Assembly (NCBI GenBank): GCA_963556195.1
Contig: OY744517.1
Span: forward strand, 147,548,882 to 147,612,881
DNA from: Sepiola atlantica
Lineage: Eukaryota > Mollusca > Cephalopoda > Sepiida > Sepiolidae
DNA: 64,000 nucleotides
Direction: 5' to 3'
Shown here: positions 32,156-44,340 of the stretch, piece by piece
Layout of the letters: the number at the start of each line of letters is the position of its first letter
How positions within the stretch are numbered: the first letter of the stretch is position 1
Translations under genes and position numbers: made by a program
Notes under the pieces: model-generated
Told to the model about the DNA's origin: nothing
The model's database searches: none
The model's input: only the letters and a program-made list of their open reading frames with translations

Positions 32156-34128
32156 AATATCTGGGTCATGTGATCGACAAGGACGGCAGAAGACCAGACC
32201 CAGAAAGGGCTACCGCAATAAAAAACATGCCGGCGCCAGAAAACGTCATGACATTACAGAGTTTTCTGGGCCTAGCAAATTACTACCAGGCTTTTATCCC
32301 AGAAATGCATAATTTGCGTGCTCCATTAAATCAGCTATTAAAAAAAGGTAAAGTCTGGGTATGGACACCTGAATGTCAGGATGCATTTAATAAAATCATA
32401 GAAAGACTTCCGTCAGAGTTATTTCTAACACATTACAATCCAGAATTGGACATAATCGTAGCTAGCGACGCTAGTTCATATGGTTTAGGAGCATGTATCC
32501 TACACAAAATGCCTGATGGAACCCATAAACCCATTGCACATGCATCAAGGACCTTGCTCCCAGCGGAAAAACAGTATTCTCAAATCGAGAAAGAAGCCCT
32601 AGCAATAATATTTGCAGTAACAAAGTTTCACCGATACATACATGGTAGACAATTTACCTTACAGACAGACCATAAGCCGCTAATTACAATTTATGGATCT
32701 AAAAAAGGCCTACCTGTATATACAGCTAATAGACTACAAAGATGGGGAACTATCTTATTAAACTACAACTTTAAAATGCAACATTTGCATTCAAATAAAA
32801 TCTATCATGCAGATGGATTGTCGAGATTAGTGCCAAAACAGAGAGAGACTCTAGAAGACACAGTGATTGCGTCTCTTCAAACAGAAGGAGATTTTAAAGA
32901 GATTTTGTGCAACGCAGTGAGAGAGCTCCCGGTGACACTATACGAGATAAAAAAAGAAGCTCAAGAGGATGAATTTATCACCAGAACAAAAATGAAATTG
33001 GTAGATAAGGATTTACATGCGGCAAAGAGTTTCTTACTCTGTGATGACGTACTCATGCATAACGAAAGAGTGGTCATCCCAGAAAAACTACGAAAGCAAA
33101 TTCTGAAAGAATTTCATGTTGGCCATCCAGGGATAACCAGGATGAAGGGGTTAATGAGGAGTTTTGTGTACTGGCCAGGTACGGACAATGACATTGAAAA
33201 AGCAGTAAAGCTTTGTAAATGCTGTGCCTTAGCGGCAAAAGCACCGCATATAAAGCATAGCCCATGGCCAAAGACCGACCGTCCGTGGGAAAGAATTCAC
33301 GTGGATTTCGCGGGACCATTGGAAGGATTTTACTACTTAATCGTAGTCGACAGTTTTTCAAAGTGGCCCGAGGTACTACGTTGCAAGAGTCCCACGTCAG
33401 AGGTTACGATAAGATTCCTACATGAACTATTTGCCCGTTTTGAGGTAGTGGATTGTTTGGTGAGTGATAATGGGACGCAGTTCACGTCATCAGATTTTGA
33501 GGAGTTCTGCGCGACGTTTCAAATCAGACATATAACGACGCCCCCGTATCATCCTAGGTCAAACGGCCAGACGGAACGCTTCGTAGACACATTAAAAAGA
33601 GCATTAAAAAAGGCCGGTGATACGCCTAAGGAGAAGGCTTTACAACAATTCTTACAGGTATATAGAATTACAAAAAACATGAACATAGCATCATCATTAT
33701 CCCCCGCAGAGATGATGTTTGCACGGAATGTGAAGTCCGTGTTTGATAAATTATTACCTAAACATAATAATTATGACCGAATCTCTACGGTACCGAAGAA
33801 AAAATACAACCCAGGAGATAGGGTATATTTTAAGATGTTCAAAAACAATGCATCGTTCTGGGAACCCGGTACAATTGAAAAGAGGATCGGATCGATGGTC
33901 TATATCATAAAAGGACCACGGTTCTCACATAAGAGACATCTAAATCAGATCAGAAAAAGACTGTCAGATGACACTGACAGCGCCCCACAAGGAGAAGACG
34001 TGATGGACGTGATATATGACACCTTCAACTTACCAGCACCCCAGGTAGTCACACGTAAACGACAACCAAAAAGAAAACGAATGGCTCCGGACTACCTAGA
34101 GATAGATCCGAAAAGGAAACGTTATTAA
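32143..34128 (+). CDS. Pol second frame: RNase H and integrase
   Basis: The pol reading resumes here in the -1 frame; the first ATG (32170) gives 652 codons but is unlikely to be a natural start. Numbered from it, the connection domain has LQSFLGLANYYQAFIP (29-44). RNase H acid residues are Asp100, a Glu at 140-142, Asp167 (TDHKPL) and Asp215 (HADGLSR). The integrase zinc-binding region has H316, H319, C349 and C352. The catalytic triad is Asp379 (HVDFAGP), Asp433 (SDNGTQF) and Glu469 (GQTERF), 35 residues apart. After it come a GD-V-Y-F-containing C-terminal domain (549-590) and a very basic tail. RNase H removes template RNA and integrase inserts the cDNA. All key residues are present, so this half looks intact. 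Confidence 0.9.
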   Translation, partial: PGDIKYLGHVIDKDGRRPDPERATAIKNMPAPENVMTLQSFLGLANYYQAFIPEMHNLRAPLNQLLKKGKVWVWTPECQDAFNKIIERLPSELFLTHYNPELDIIVASDASSYGLGACILHKMPDGTHKPIAHASRTLLPAEKQYSQIEKEALAIIFAVTKFHRYIHGRQFTLQTDHKPLITIYGSKKGLPVYTANRLQRWGTILLNYNFKMQHLHSNKIYHADGLSRLVPKQRETLEDTVIASLQTEGDFKEILCNAVRELPVTLYEIKKEAQEDEFITRTKMKLVDKDLHAAKSFLLCDDVLMHNERVVIPEKLRKQILKEFHVGHPGITRMKGLMRSFVYWPGTDNDIEKAVKLCKCCALAAKAPHIKHSPWPKTDRPWERIHVDFAGPLEGFYYLIVVDSFSKWPEVLRCKSPTSEVTIRFLHELFARFEVVDCLVSDNGTQFTSSDFEEFCATFQIRHITTPPYHPRSNGQTERFVDTLKRALKKAGDTPKEKALQQFLQVYRITKNMNIASSLSPAEMMFARNVKSVFDKLLPKHNNYDRISTVPKKKYNPGDRVYFKMFKNNASFWEPGTIEKRIGSMVYIIKGPRFSHKRHLNQIRKRLSDDTDSAPQGEDVMDVIYDTFNLPAPQVVTRKRQPKRKRMAPDYLEIDPKRKRY

Positions 34129-34150
34129 GACTCCTGAGGAGGTAAGGCTT

Positions 34151-34160
34151 GGAAGGGGGG
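34151..34160 (+). promoter_or_regulatory. Polypurine tract
   Basis: GGAAGGGGGG directly abuts the 3' LTR. It is the usual site for priming plus-strand DNA. Confidence 0.85.
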
Positions 34161-34384
34161 TGTTATGGTGCTGTACCTACCTACAGAGAACTAATGGACT
34201 CGTCCACCTTATAAATACGGGAAGCACGTGACACTTGTTCTCTTCTTCCCAGGCAAACCGGCAATGGCGGTTGAGAGCAACATCTCCTTGTAATATCTTT
34301 CTTTCTATTATATAATATATACCTTTGTTCATTTAAACCATGTGTTCCTGTGTCATTCATTCAGCTTTACCCAGGTCCACAACA
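34161..34384 (+). repeat. 3' LTR
   Basis: 224 bp, apparently identical to the 5' LTR; TATA-like TTATAAATA at 34209-34217. Followed by the right GTTAG duplication at 34385-34389. Confidence 0.95.
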
Positions 34385-34754
34385 GTTAGTTTACCTAATG
34401 CTTTTTTTCTTTTTATATTTTAATCACACCAAAATACATATTAAAATATTATTTGGTATTGGGATTTAGTTATGTTTAAAACCATCTATTTTAATTGTTC
34501 TAATTAGCCGTAATTTGAAATGTACTCACAATTCATAATTCTTTTGCTAAGTGTCTGTATATTACTGTCACCTTCTCTCATTGTATGTGTGGTAACTCCC
34601 ACTCCTATTTATGCAGTTTCTATCACTCACGATACCGTCTCTCTGTCCCTCTGTATAATTACAGTTGAAGGTAATAAAACTAACTATAAAACATTAAATT
34701 GGAATATGTCATTATAAACAATAGGTAATATCCCCACGATTATCAAAGATAAAA
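34385..34754 (+). repeat. Right flank of the LTR element, with dispersed fragment E copy 2
   Basis: Begins with the right GTTAG target duplication (34385-34389). Bases 34455-34640 match 17936-18110 (AGTTATGTTTAAA, TTTAATTGTTCTAATTAGCCGTAA). No gene. Confidence 0.5.
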
Positions 34755-34813
<59 letters not shown>

Positions 34814-34888
34814 ACACAGAGAGACTAATTCTGGCTCAAACAAGCTAACTCTAGTTTATTAGTTATCCAACAGGCGATATGTTTCCTA

Positions 34889-34978
<90 letters not shown>
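34755..34978. repeat. Two (TA)n arrays separated by 78 bp
   Basis: TA runs at 34755-34810 and 34889-34978. Frames over them encode only alternating Tyr/Ile. Confidence 0.95.
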
Positions 34979-34980
<2 letters not shown>

Positions 34981-36178
34981 TTCACAAATATTACAGTTCG
35001 AAAGGCTTGGCATTGGTCAAGATATTCGTTCAAATTTTGTAAAACTGTGTGGTTATCAAAAGAAAAAAACATCTTTTAGACTGAATAAATTCACATTCGA
35101 AATCGTTCGTGTTGAATTGCACTTGTCATTAGAACTCATGCGTTATCGATTAAGTGCATCTTAACGCCAGCATAATTCAATTTAAGACTTGAGTGTTAAT
35201 TCTAGCGATCGAGCATCAGAAATTGTCATAAGATATCTTAAACGTTGAACGGGGTCGAAGACTGAGAAGTGTAATTACTCCAAAAATTGCGCATTAATAA
35301 GTGACTACATTTTTTTTAAATCGCGAAAGCCATAATGGCGATAATAACTTCCGGTGCGCATGTGTGTTCATAGCGTTCCCTATTAATCATTCCTTCCTTT
35401 CTTTACGGCAATTGAACTTCCAAACCAAATCATACACACTTCTGTCCGTCCCTTTTTATTACTAGCGGAAGTACATGTTTATGCTGGTTTTCTCAAACTT
35501 TCCTGAACTTTAAAGCTAGCTCATGAAAGTCATCCAATCATTAAGTGCAAGTTTTAAAACTACCCAAGAGAAATAACTGCCGTTTGACTTTTTAAGATCC
35601 GTTCAACAGTTCATCAAAATCTATGTGTAGTCTGCACCATTGATTATCAGTTTGGGGGCCATAGTTGATTTTCTTTCATTCGTTTTATATTTTTTTTCTT
35701 ATTTTTTTTGTTTATTTTTGTAATGTTATCCGAAAGTATTTGATAAAAACTTGAACTGCCATATAAATATAAAAAAAAGTTTATTACTGTAAGTGAATAA
35801 TGCAATAGGTTGGTAACTAGCTTGTAATGTATACGGGGAATGGCCCAGCTTTACTCATACTACCGTCGTACTCCTCGAGGCTAGCATTGTCGTCGTTGAT
35901 ATGCAACTCGAGAGAGTTCATTGTTTAAGAAAGGGAGGGGGGTCAATGGAGATTTTATAATAAGGGCACAACTTCTGCAGGTTGTTATACGTTTAAAATG
36001 TCCTGGTCTATCCATAACCAATAAGTATAACTTCTCATACCCCGTATTACCGAATTATACTCATTCAAAATTATTTTTCAATTGAAACTGGCATTACTAG
36101 CCTTTCTGCTTACATTAGTACTTCGTAACATATTGAGAATAGTGTACTTTTTAAAAGAATTTATTCCTGTATTTTATT
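34979..36178. other. Stretch without a recognised gene
   Basis: No convincing frame, RNA gene or repeat match within the window. Confidence 0.45.
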
Positions 36179-36811
36179 GTACTTATGCAGTTTACGGACC
36201 GCCTTAAAACCGACGATTCGTCGGCATATTCTTACATGTTACGTTAACCGCCGGAAAGTGCCGAAACACTTAGCCAATGAAATAGTAGCAGCCTAAATTT
36301 GTCAAACGCAATTTCAGAAAAATTAAACAATTTTTAAAAATTGATTAAAGTCAGTATGAATCTAATCGAGTTGGGGCAGACAATTACTGACTTTTGTCAA
36401 AAAAGAAAACTGTTAGGCGAAAAGAGTTGCCAAACGTGTATACATACATACAAATTGAAAAGAAAAATGATTTGAAGGGCACGTAAACACCCTAAGCCTA
36501 ACAGAAATCTGCTAACCAAACACCCTAACCCTAACCTAACCCTATAACAGAAAAACATTCTAACCCTTACCTAATCCTAACAGAACAACTACCTAACCCT
36601 AACCTAAATTTTTCATTGAAATTACCATACGATGACTGTTTTCTTCTCTATTTAAATGATTTCCCCTTAATTATTACTGATTACTAGCGTTTTAACATTG
36701 GCCAGCATTTTAAACACAAAAACACGAAGTTTTCGTTCGGCAGCTGCCGTTGGTTAACGTAACCTGCAGAAATGTGCCCACGATAACTCGGTCCGTAAAC
36801 TGCATAAGTAC
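36179..36811. mobile_element. Non-autonomous TIR element with telomere-like core
   Basis: Perfect 23-bp terminal inverted repeats (36179-36201 and 36789-36811; sequence begins GTACTTATGCAGTTTACGG). A second inverted pair lies inside: GTTACGTTAACC near 36239 and GGTTAACGTAAC near 36753. Length 633 bp, no transposase. If the ends are read as CTTATGC..., a TA duplication flanks the element, as for Tc1/mariner-type insertions. The interior at 36520-36612 holds degenerate CCCTAACC/CCTAACCCT repeats resembling telomeric sequence. Confidence 0.7.
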
Positions 36812-37453
36812 CAATTTTCTTTTCACCCTTAATTCATATCAACCAGGATCATATCCTTAATTTTGTTGAAAAAGAGTAGGGCTACATTGACCCCAGACGC
36901 ACAACGATTAGATTAATATAAACCCTTGTTGGTATTAATAGTCACTCATTTTGAGCATTCTTCCTTAACTTCTACTTGTATGTACGCACCTAATAGATTC
37001 ATGTTAAAAAAAGAATTCCACCAGTTAATTTTGACAAAAAATGTTTTCTACTTCGTATAATTGATAAGGGGTTTGCTTTCAGATATTCATTTAATCCATA
37101 TGTATGAGATGAGTGTAATAAACGTTCTCACCAAAATGACATAGAAAAACGTTACATTTTCAGTAAAAACAAACAATCATATAAAGTATTTACTAATATT
37201 GGAAATTTTGTTGGTCAAATCGAAATTTTTGTTCATGAAATCACAAAATTACCTGATAATGATGAAAAGAGATTATTAGAAAAATAAGTTCATATAAATC
37301 TATATGTCTATACATGTATTTGTATATATCTATCTACCTACGTAGTATTTTATCGCATTCTATTCATATCTACCTATAGCAGTTAGTTCATATTTATCTC
37401 ATTCTGTTTGCATTTCCCTCTCTTTCTCTCTCTCCCTCCCTCCCTCTCTCTCT

Positions 37454-37456
<3 letters not shown>
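36812..37456. other. AT-rich stretch, nothing recognised
   Basis: Ends in a CT tract (37418-37456) that leads into (TA)n. Confidence 0.5.

Positions 37457-37522
<66 letters not shown>
37457..37522. repeat. (TA)n microsatellite
   Basis: 66 bp TA after a CT tract. Confidence 0.95.
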
Positions 37523-37526
<4 letters not shown>

Positions 37527-37657
37527 TTGTTTATACGTACGTATACGTTTCATCCTTACGGGAATCGTTAGTGTAGAGAAGAATTATTCATACCGGTCGT
37601 TTGACTCGAACACCGGAACACGAGTCATGTTTAAAACTCAAATTTCAACGGCTTCGT

Positions 37658-37659
<2 letters not shown>

Positions 37660-37750
<91 letters not shown>
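37660..37750. repeat. (TA)n microsatellite
   Basis: 91 bp TA. Confidence 0.95.
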
Positions 37751-37752
<2 letters not shown>

Positions 37753-37804
37753 TAAATTTCGTGTACAACAGAATCGTAGGATGAATTTTAGAGGAAGCAT
37801 TATT

Positions 37805-38429
37805 ATAATCAATGAAACAGACGAGTTGAAAAAAAAGGAAGGAAAATTGTTAAAATTACCTTAAGGCCTTATCGTCTGACCCTCTGAGAGGAAACGTCAG
37901 AATGGTAAATTAAAAACTAAAAGTCGAATGAGATATGAGGGGAAAAACTTATTTCAGTTGGAGGAAACGATTGAGAGCAAAAAAAAGGGTAAATCTCTCA
38001 ACGTTATGGTGGCTTTGAATCATTAAAGATCTCCAACTGATGCTTCAAAATCTTTTGTCTACACAGGCTAGGTCGAGAGTTGTTAATGACTAACGCCTCA
38101 ATAATATTGAGAGTGTAGTTCGACCTGGCACTGTGTAAAACAGAAAACCACCCATCGGAATAGTAGTCAGAACAACTATTTGTACTAACGAGGTGATTAC
38201 CGATGGCTGATTCCTGTGCCTGGAAGTTCCCGGATGATCTCGAAACCTTGTGTAGGCGAATATCACGTAGTATGTGTTGGGATATTCTAAATTCTAATCT
38301 TTGGGATGTCTTGCCAACTTTTAGTTTTTAATTTACCATTCTGACGTTTCCTCTCAGAGGGTCAGACGATAAGGCCTTAAGGTAATTTTAACAATTTTCC
38401 TTCCTTTTTTCCACTCGTCTGTTTCATTG

Positions 38430-38434
<5 letters not shown>
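37805..38434. mobile_element. Inverted-repeat element with ~118-bp arms
   Basis: The left arm 37805-37922 (ATAATCAATGAAACAGACGAG ... AAAACTAAAAGT, abbreviated) is repeated inverted at 38318-38434 with only a few differences, mainly in the poly-A run. The spacer is about 395 bp and has no coding frame. The element lies between TA arrays (37660-37750 and 38431-38469). Long arms, no transposase and TA-rich flanks fit a MITE or foldback element. Confidence 0.75.
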
Positions 38435-38470
<36 letters not shown>

Positions 38471-38672
38471 CGACGCCAATTAATCCGTGTTTCGATGATC
38501 TTACATCTTAACAAGACTGTGGAAAAACAAAAGTGAAAGTCCGCATTAAAACTGTCACCAGCAAATCAGAGGTGAAGAAAAGAAATAAAGAAAACAGAAA
38601 AGGGAAATCTGACGTCATGAGTCAACAAAATAACTCATCAATCACGCTTATATATTGCTGTCTGGCATAAAT

Positions 38673-38737
<65 letters not shown>
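38431..38737. repeat. Two (TA)n arrays with 207 bp of unique sequence between
   Basis: TA at 38431-38469 and 38678-38737. The enclosed sequence shows no gene. Confidence 0.9.
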
Positions 38738-38740
<3 letters not shown>

Positions 38741-38849
38741 GAGAATACACGTTCCAGGATGGGTAAAATTGAACCTCCGAACAAAACAGTTTTGACCACT
38801 TTTATGTCGCCTTACGAAAATTAAAATCGAGATATACTGATAACCTAAT

Positions 38850-39360
38850 ATCTAGAATCTTAATGCAATTTTGATCAAAATCCATTACATGATTTTAGTT
38901 CCAGAAAAGTTCTAAAATTCAAGGCTTAATCTTAAGAAGAAATGGAAAGTCATGGAATCTTGCTTAATTAGTGTCTCATAATTATGGATCAAATTAAATG
39001 CAAATCTAAAATATTTTAACTTTCAATTAGGAGTTGGTGTCCATATTATGGCCCCTAAAAACTTTTTCAAATTATTCAAAAGATGCTAAAACTCGGAATA
39101 TTAATTAAGTCTAATTTAAGTTTAAGTATATGTCTAATACCTATTGTTAAAACTTCATAAAAATCGGAGGTATCTGGATTTTGATGAATGGGATTCCACT
39201 CTCTTTTTTATCCATTTGCATAAAACCAAATTAAACTAAATATCGCTCATATTACTGACCCTTACGCCTATCGGTTGTGTTCCAAAATTCATAATGATGG
39301 ATTAATTAGTTTAGGAGTGTATCAAGTACATAGAAATACTAAAGTTTATCTATTTAAGTT
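38850..39360 (+). repeat. Dispersed repeat family D, copy 2
   Basis: Matches 14976-15445 in the same orientation: CTAGAATCTTAATGC, TTTTGATCAAAATCC, TATGGATCAAATTAAATGC, AATTAAACTAAATATCG and GGATTAATTAGTTTAGGAG. Preceded by (TA)n. Confidence 0.65.
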
Positions 39361-39989
39361 CAGCGGTATATGCAAGCTGGTGTCACTTTAGTAATGACTG
39401 CTGAACTTAAAAATGTCTTCTTTAATATACAAATAATGATATTATATCAATGCAAAAGATGTAAATAATGTCATTCAGAATATTATCGCCAAATATCATG
39501 AATCACAACAGTTAAAAATATGTCAGTGCTACAAAAGGCGGTTATTTATGCCTTATGGAAAGCTAACAATATTCAAAAGTAAATAATTGGGATGCACTTT
39601 TTCTGTTATCACAAAGATAATAACACAAAGTAGTTAAATTCAAGACAACAGATAAAGTCCAGCTGAAGTGGGTCCTTATTTCCAATCGATTTGTAATTCG
39701 TGGTGAAATTTCCAAAGCCTGAAATGTAGATTTTTCTCGGTAACCAATACCCCAGGATTTCATCAACTCATATATGACAGCAGGATACCGATGTTGAAGC
39801 CACTACTAAGATTTAAACAGAAACAAAAAGCGTTCAATATGGAATAGAGATGATGGAAATTGATTTTATTATCAATGGAAGTGATGATTCAAGACGTTAT
39901 GAATCTGTTGTTGATCTGGAGAAAGTGATACGATTGATATGATGTAAAATGCGTGAAAATACTTAAGATTTTCTCAATCTGTAAATGTT
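39361..39989. other. Stretch without a recognised gene
   Basis: May include the decayed 5' part of the Tc1/mariner remnant that follows, but no motif is readable. Confidence 0.4.
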
Positions 39990-40345
39990 GCATGTTTTCG
40001 AAGGTGTCAAAAAGATGCTTCTTGAAAAGATCAATTAATGCTGTTGGAATTACATCATATGTAAATCAGTAGGGTATTTTACACGATTTCCTTATTTCAT
40101 GATTTGAGGACAAGTTTGGGTACAATGCTTTCATTTTCCAGCATGATCTTGCTCCACTCCATACAGAGAATTATTTTTAAAAATGGTTCAAGGAGAGAGG
40201 AACAGGATACTGGTTTTTGATTGGTCTACAAATAGTCCAGATAAGAAGTGCATAGAAACTGTTGAAGAATTGAAGTGAGTCATTATTGCAGTGTTGGCAT
40301 CAGTGCCAATGGAGACTTGTCGTGATTTAATCGATTCATTACAAG
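39990..40345 (+). pseudogene. Tc1/mariner-type transposase remnant
   Basis: Across frameshifts the plus strand reads FQHDLAPLHTENYF (second catalytic Asp block, equivalent to QQDNAPCHT), KWFKERGTGY, NSPD (third acid block) and, at the end, VLASVPMETCRDLIDSLQE, which matches the C-terminal I-P-x-E-x-C-x-x-L-I-D-S segment of Tc1-like transposases. Upstream catalytic sequence is not readable. A second, smaller piece of the same element is at 41641-41680, joined to a LINE. Confidence 0.6.
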
Positions 40346-40364
40346 AATGACTGAAATAAATATT

Positions 40365-41197
<833 letters not shown>

Positions 41198-41640
41198 TAA
41201 ATATTAAATGTAAAGGCTGGGAATAAAAAGCGGGATAAACAGGAAAACGGAGTGGCCTTTGATGAGAGCAGGAAACATTAAAAGCAAGATACGGTGTATT
41301 GCACCGATGGTGAGATGGAGTTAAAGACGGGCGAAGATCAAAAGAATAGTTAGATACATTGCAGTGTCTGTTAGGTGGAGCACGTTTTGTCGATCTGACC
41401 ATACCGGGTCTAGGATAGAAACCGGCTTATTTTGGGAGAGCGATTCTTCAGAAGCGTTCAGTAATAAAAGACAATCAGAAAAAAAGACAATATGATAACG
41501 AAGATAACGGTTAATGAGATGGATAGATTGTACTTTAACAATTGTTCAAGTGTGTTAATTTGTAAATACTTTTGTTTTGATAAAATACTTTTTATCTTTT
41601 TGTTAAGAAATATTGTTGTCTCTCATGGTGTATTACATAA
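41198..41640. other. Stretch without a recognised gene
   Basis: The 80-codon minus-strand frame 41160-41402 ends inside the inverted repeat and shows no sure domain. Confidence 0.4.
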
Positions 41641-42130
41641 TTTACGTATTTCATAATTTGGGGACAAGTTTGAGTACACTTATCGCCCCATTAGTCTCTT
41701 CCCTCTCTTCGCTAAAATCTTTAAGTTGTTAATTAACCAAGCGCTAGTCCACCACCTCGTAAATCCTAAACTCTTTCTGATCGACAGTATGGATTTAGGC
41801 AAGCCCGTTCTCGTGCGGATACCCTAACGATCATCTCTGAACGTATATACCATGCACAGGACAAGGTGGTGGAAGCTAGGGCGGTAACCCTTGATATATC
41901 CAAAGCCTTTTACATGATCTAACATGAAAATTAAATTGTATGGTATTACTGGACGAATACTTAATATTATCAAATCCTCCTTAGACAAGACAAAAATCCA
42001 GGTTCTCCTCGATGGCCGTACATCCAAAAAACATGACATTAATGCGTGTGTGCCCCTGATATTCATAAACGATCTCTCTCATATAGTGGGAGAACGACTC
42101 TTCAGCACCATTCAGTATGATTACGATTAA
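41641..42130 (+). pseudogene. Tc1-like piece fused to a jockey-like RT fragment
   Basis: Bases 41641-41680 repeat the segment at 40084-40121 of the Tc1-like remnant (TTTCAT, TGAGTACA/TGGGTACA). From 41681 the sequence becomes RT of the jockey-like family: YRPISLFPLFAKIFKLLIN, then SDRQYGFRQARSRADTL, ARAVTLDISKAFYMI (motif A, Asp present) and LKLYGITGRILNIIKSSL. A frameshift lies near 41775 and a stop follows motif A. It corresponds to the same RT region as 12425-13095 but extends further. Confidence 0.7.
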
Positions 42131-42149
42131 TAACTCTGGTGTTATCAGT

Positions 42150-44340
42150 GACTAGATGGCGACAAGAGAATGGTGATGATTGAAGAGACAATTGGCATTT
42201 TGGAAAGACGGAAAAGAGACAAGGCCGGTTAGCTACCCATCTTGCATTCTCCGCGAGGGGAATCCCCCAAAATGCTAATAAGTAACCGAATACATCATAC
42301 CTCTAGGGGATCCCGAAAGGGGGCGGAAGAGATTCTCAACAGGAAGGATTTTACGGAAACGGACGAAACTGCCAAATCAACAACGAATGTAGATGCAGGA
42401 AGGAATGCAAGAATCGGAGAGGCTTAAGAATCCATAAAAAATGCCTTGAGGAATGAAATCAAGAGTAACGTGTGGGTGTAAGCTCTGGTGAGACGGGAGA
42501 GATGCAGGATCGAGATTCACACCATAGAGCCCAGTTCTTCGAAGCTAACGTTCTGTATACTCGGAGCCAATAAAAAGATAAAGTGCCCCCAGCTAACAAC
42601 ATCGAGGCCTGGCAAGACTTCGACTCGGACATTTACGAGATGCTTCAGTCGACTACGAAGGGAAACGTAACACACGACTATTTATCAGTGATACCGTAAA
42701 ACTGTAGTAAAGTGTTAAAATTAAGTACATTTTAATCATTGTATATATAAATATAAAGATAATGTGGCGTCTAGCGAGCAACAAAGAGGTCTGGCAATAC
42801 TTCGATTCAGACATACTTCAGTCGGCAACGAAGGGAGGCGTGGATAAACAACTAAAATTCATGACGACAATAATTACCAGCATGGCGTCAGAGAGATTTG
42901 GTTACGGCGAACCTCAACAGCTAAAGACGTTCGATCACCGCTTACAGTATGGCGAATAACATTGAAGAACTGAGAAAGGAAATAAGATTCCTTAGAAGCT
43001 CTTTAAAAATACAGATATAGAGGAACGTCAATCTCTCAAGGAGCTCTGGGAAATACTCAGAGGGAAATTAAAAACCATTTGGCCAGCTGGGTGGCATAGA
43101 CAAAGAAGGAAAGAAAGATCGAAGAAGCGAGACAATTTTTTAACCAAAGAAAGAATCATCAAAGACGCTGGACGAATTCCGTATTATTTCCTTGATTTAT
43201 TTTTCGAGTTATTATCAAGACGCCTTTCGAATTTCTTTCTCATAAAAGGTTATATTGATACATCAGTCTAGAAAGGCGGGGTCGCCAGCATACCAGGTTG
43301 CCTGGAGCAAAAGGAGAGCAACTGATACCTGAGAGCATTATGGTTGGACCTCACAAATGCCTACAGTTCCACACCACACAAAGTGATGGAAGAAACCATG
43401 AAGAGACATCACGTGCCTTCAAACTTAAGCAAACTCATACCGAAATACTATGAAGAATTCCGTCTGAGACTAGTTTCTGGAATAAGAGCGTCAGAATGGC
43501 AAAAACTGGAAGGGGCATCATAGCGGGTCGTAAATTTTATGCTGGTCTCTTCTCGTTGGCTATAAACATGTTCGTTAAGGCAGCTGAGATGTAATGCCGA
43601 ACCCCATTATCCAAATCAGGTGCACATCAGCCCCCGATAAGAGCTTACATGGACGAACTACTCGTGACAACACCAGTCACTTGAGGTAGATGGCTTTTAA
43701 AGGGGCTGGAAAAAAATATGACATGTGTCAGAATTAATTTCAATCCAGCAATGTCGAGGTTCCTAGTTACTGAAAGAAAGCCAACGTCACGGAGAAAGTC
43801 CGATTTACGCTACAAGGGCAATAATAATAATACCCTAAGTGAAAAGCCTGTTAATAGCTTGCGCAAGACTTTCAACAGTAGTGTTAAAGACAGTCGTAAT
43901 TAGCAGACTATTAAGGACCTTGGGGAATGGCTGACCAAGATAGATAAATCGAGATTGCGAGGGGGGGGCATGTCACGGCATGGCTCTTTCAGCACACTGT
44001 GTTTTCCCGGATATTGCGGCCATTGCTCATCTATGATTTTCTTTGAAACTGAATTTGGAAAAAAACAAAGCAATGCATCATCTGAGAACTGTCGGTGTCA
44101 TGGGAGAAATCCATCACCTCAGCTAATGAGAAAAAGGACCGAATACCAGGAAATGGTCGAAAAATGTTGAGAGAATGGATGGTGGATTCACTAAGAGCCT
44201 ATAGAAGTTTGTTGCATGAGTTTCTGTGGGTCAATCGCTATACAGAGCACTGACAAAAATAGGTATAGTGGGAGCAGCGAGGATCAATGTTTTAAAGGAC
44301 ATAACAAATAAAGTGCGAGCGTCGTCTAAATGGATTTGGC
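42150..44340 (+). pseudogene. Decayed RLE-class LINE of a second family (Hero/R2-like)
   Basis: An N-terminal zinc-finger-like segment (CRCRKECKNRRGLRIH near 42395) is followed by WQDFDSDI (near 42610) and again WQYFDSDI (near 42795), so part of the linker is duplicated. MTTIITSMASERFGYGEPQQ (about 42868-42915) and basic linker sequence follow. RT blocks then appear: YIDTSV-KGG (43253), LDLTNAYSSTPHKV (motif A, Asp present), HHVPSNLSKLIPKYYEEFRL, RAYMDELLVTT (the YMDD position reads YMDE), SEKPVNSLRKTFNSSVKD and LGEWLTKIDKSRL. Many stops and shifts make it dead. The clade is uncertain; the finger plus RT pattern fits R2/Hero-type LINEs. Confidence 0.65.

Larger units (their letters stand above)
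29356..34384 (+). mobile_element. Complete Ty3/gypsy LTR retrotransposon, 5029 bp
   Basis: The element has 224-bp LTRs (29356-29579 and 34161-34384), each starting TGTTATGG and ending CACAACA. A primer-binding site complementary to a tRNA-Ser 3' end, a 1-kb leader, a first frame (zinc knuckles, protease, RT), a second frame (RNase H, integrase) and a polypurine tract follow in order. A 5-bp GTTAG target duplication flanks it. The order PR-RT-RH-IN is that of Ty3/gypsy, and the CX3H first knuckle fits the K02A2.6-like invertebrate lineage. The two LTRs show no difference that I can find, which indicates a recent insertion. Two defects stand out: no capsid region, and a frame break at a T run (32137-32142). 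Confidence 0.95.

Noticed and set aside
32137..32170. Programmed -1 frameshift between two pol frames
   Set aside because: The site is inside RT, not at the gag/pro border, and a one-base homopolymer loss explains it more simply. Kept as a finding but not annotated as recoding.
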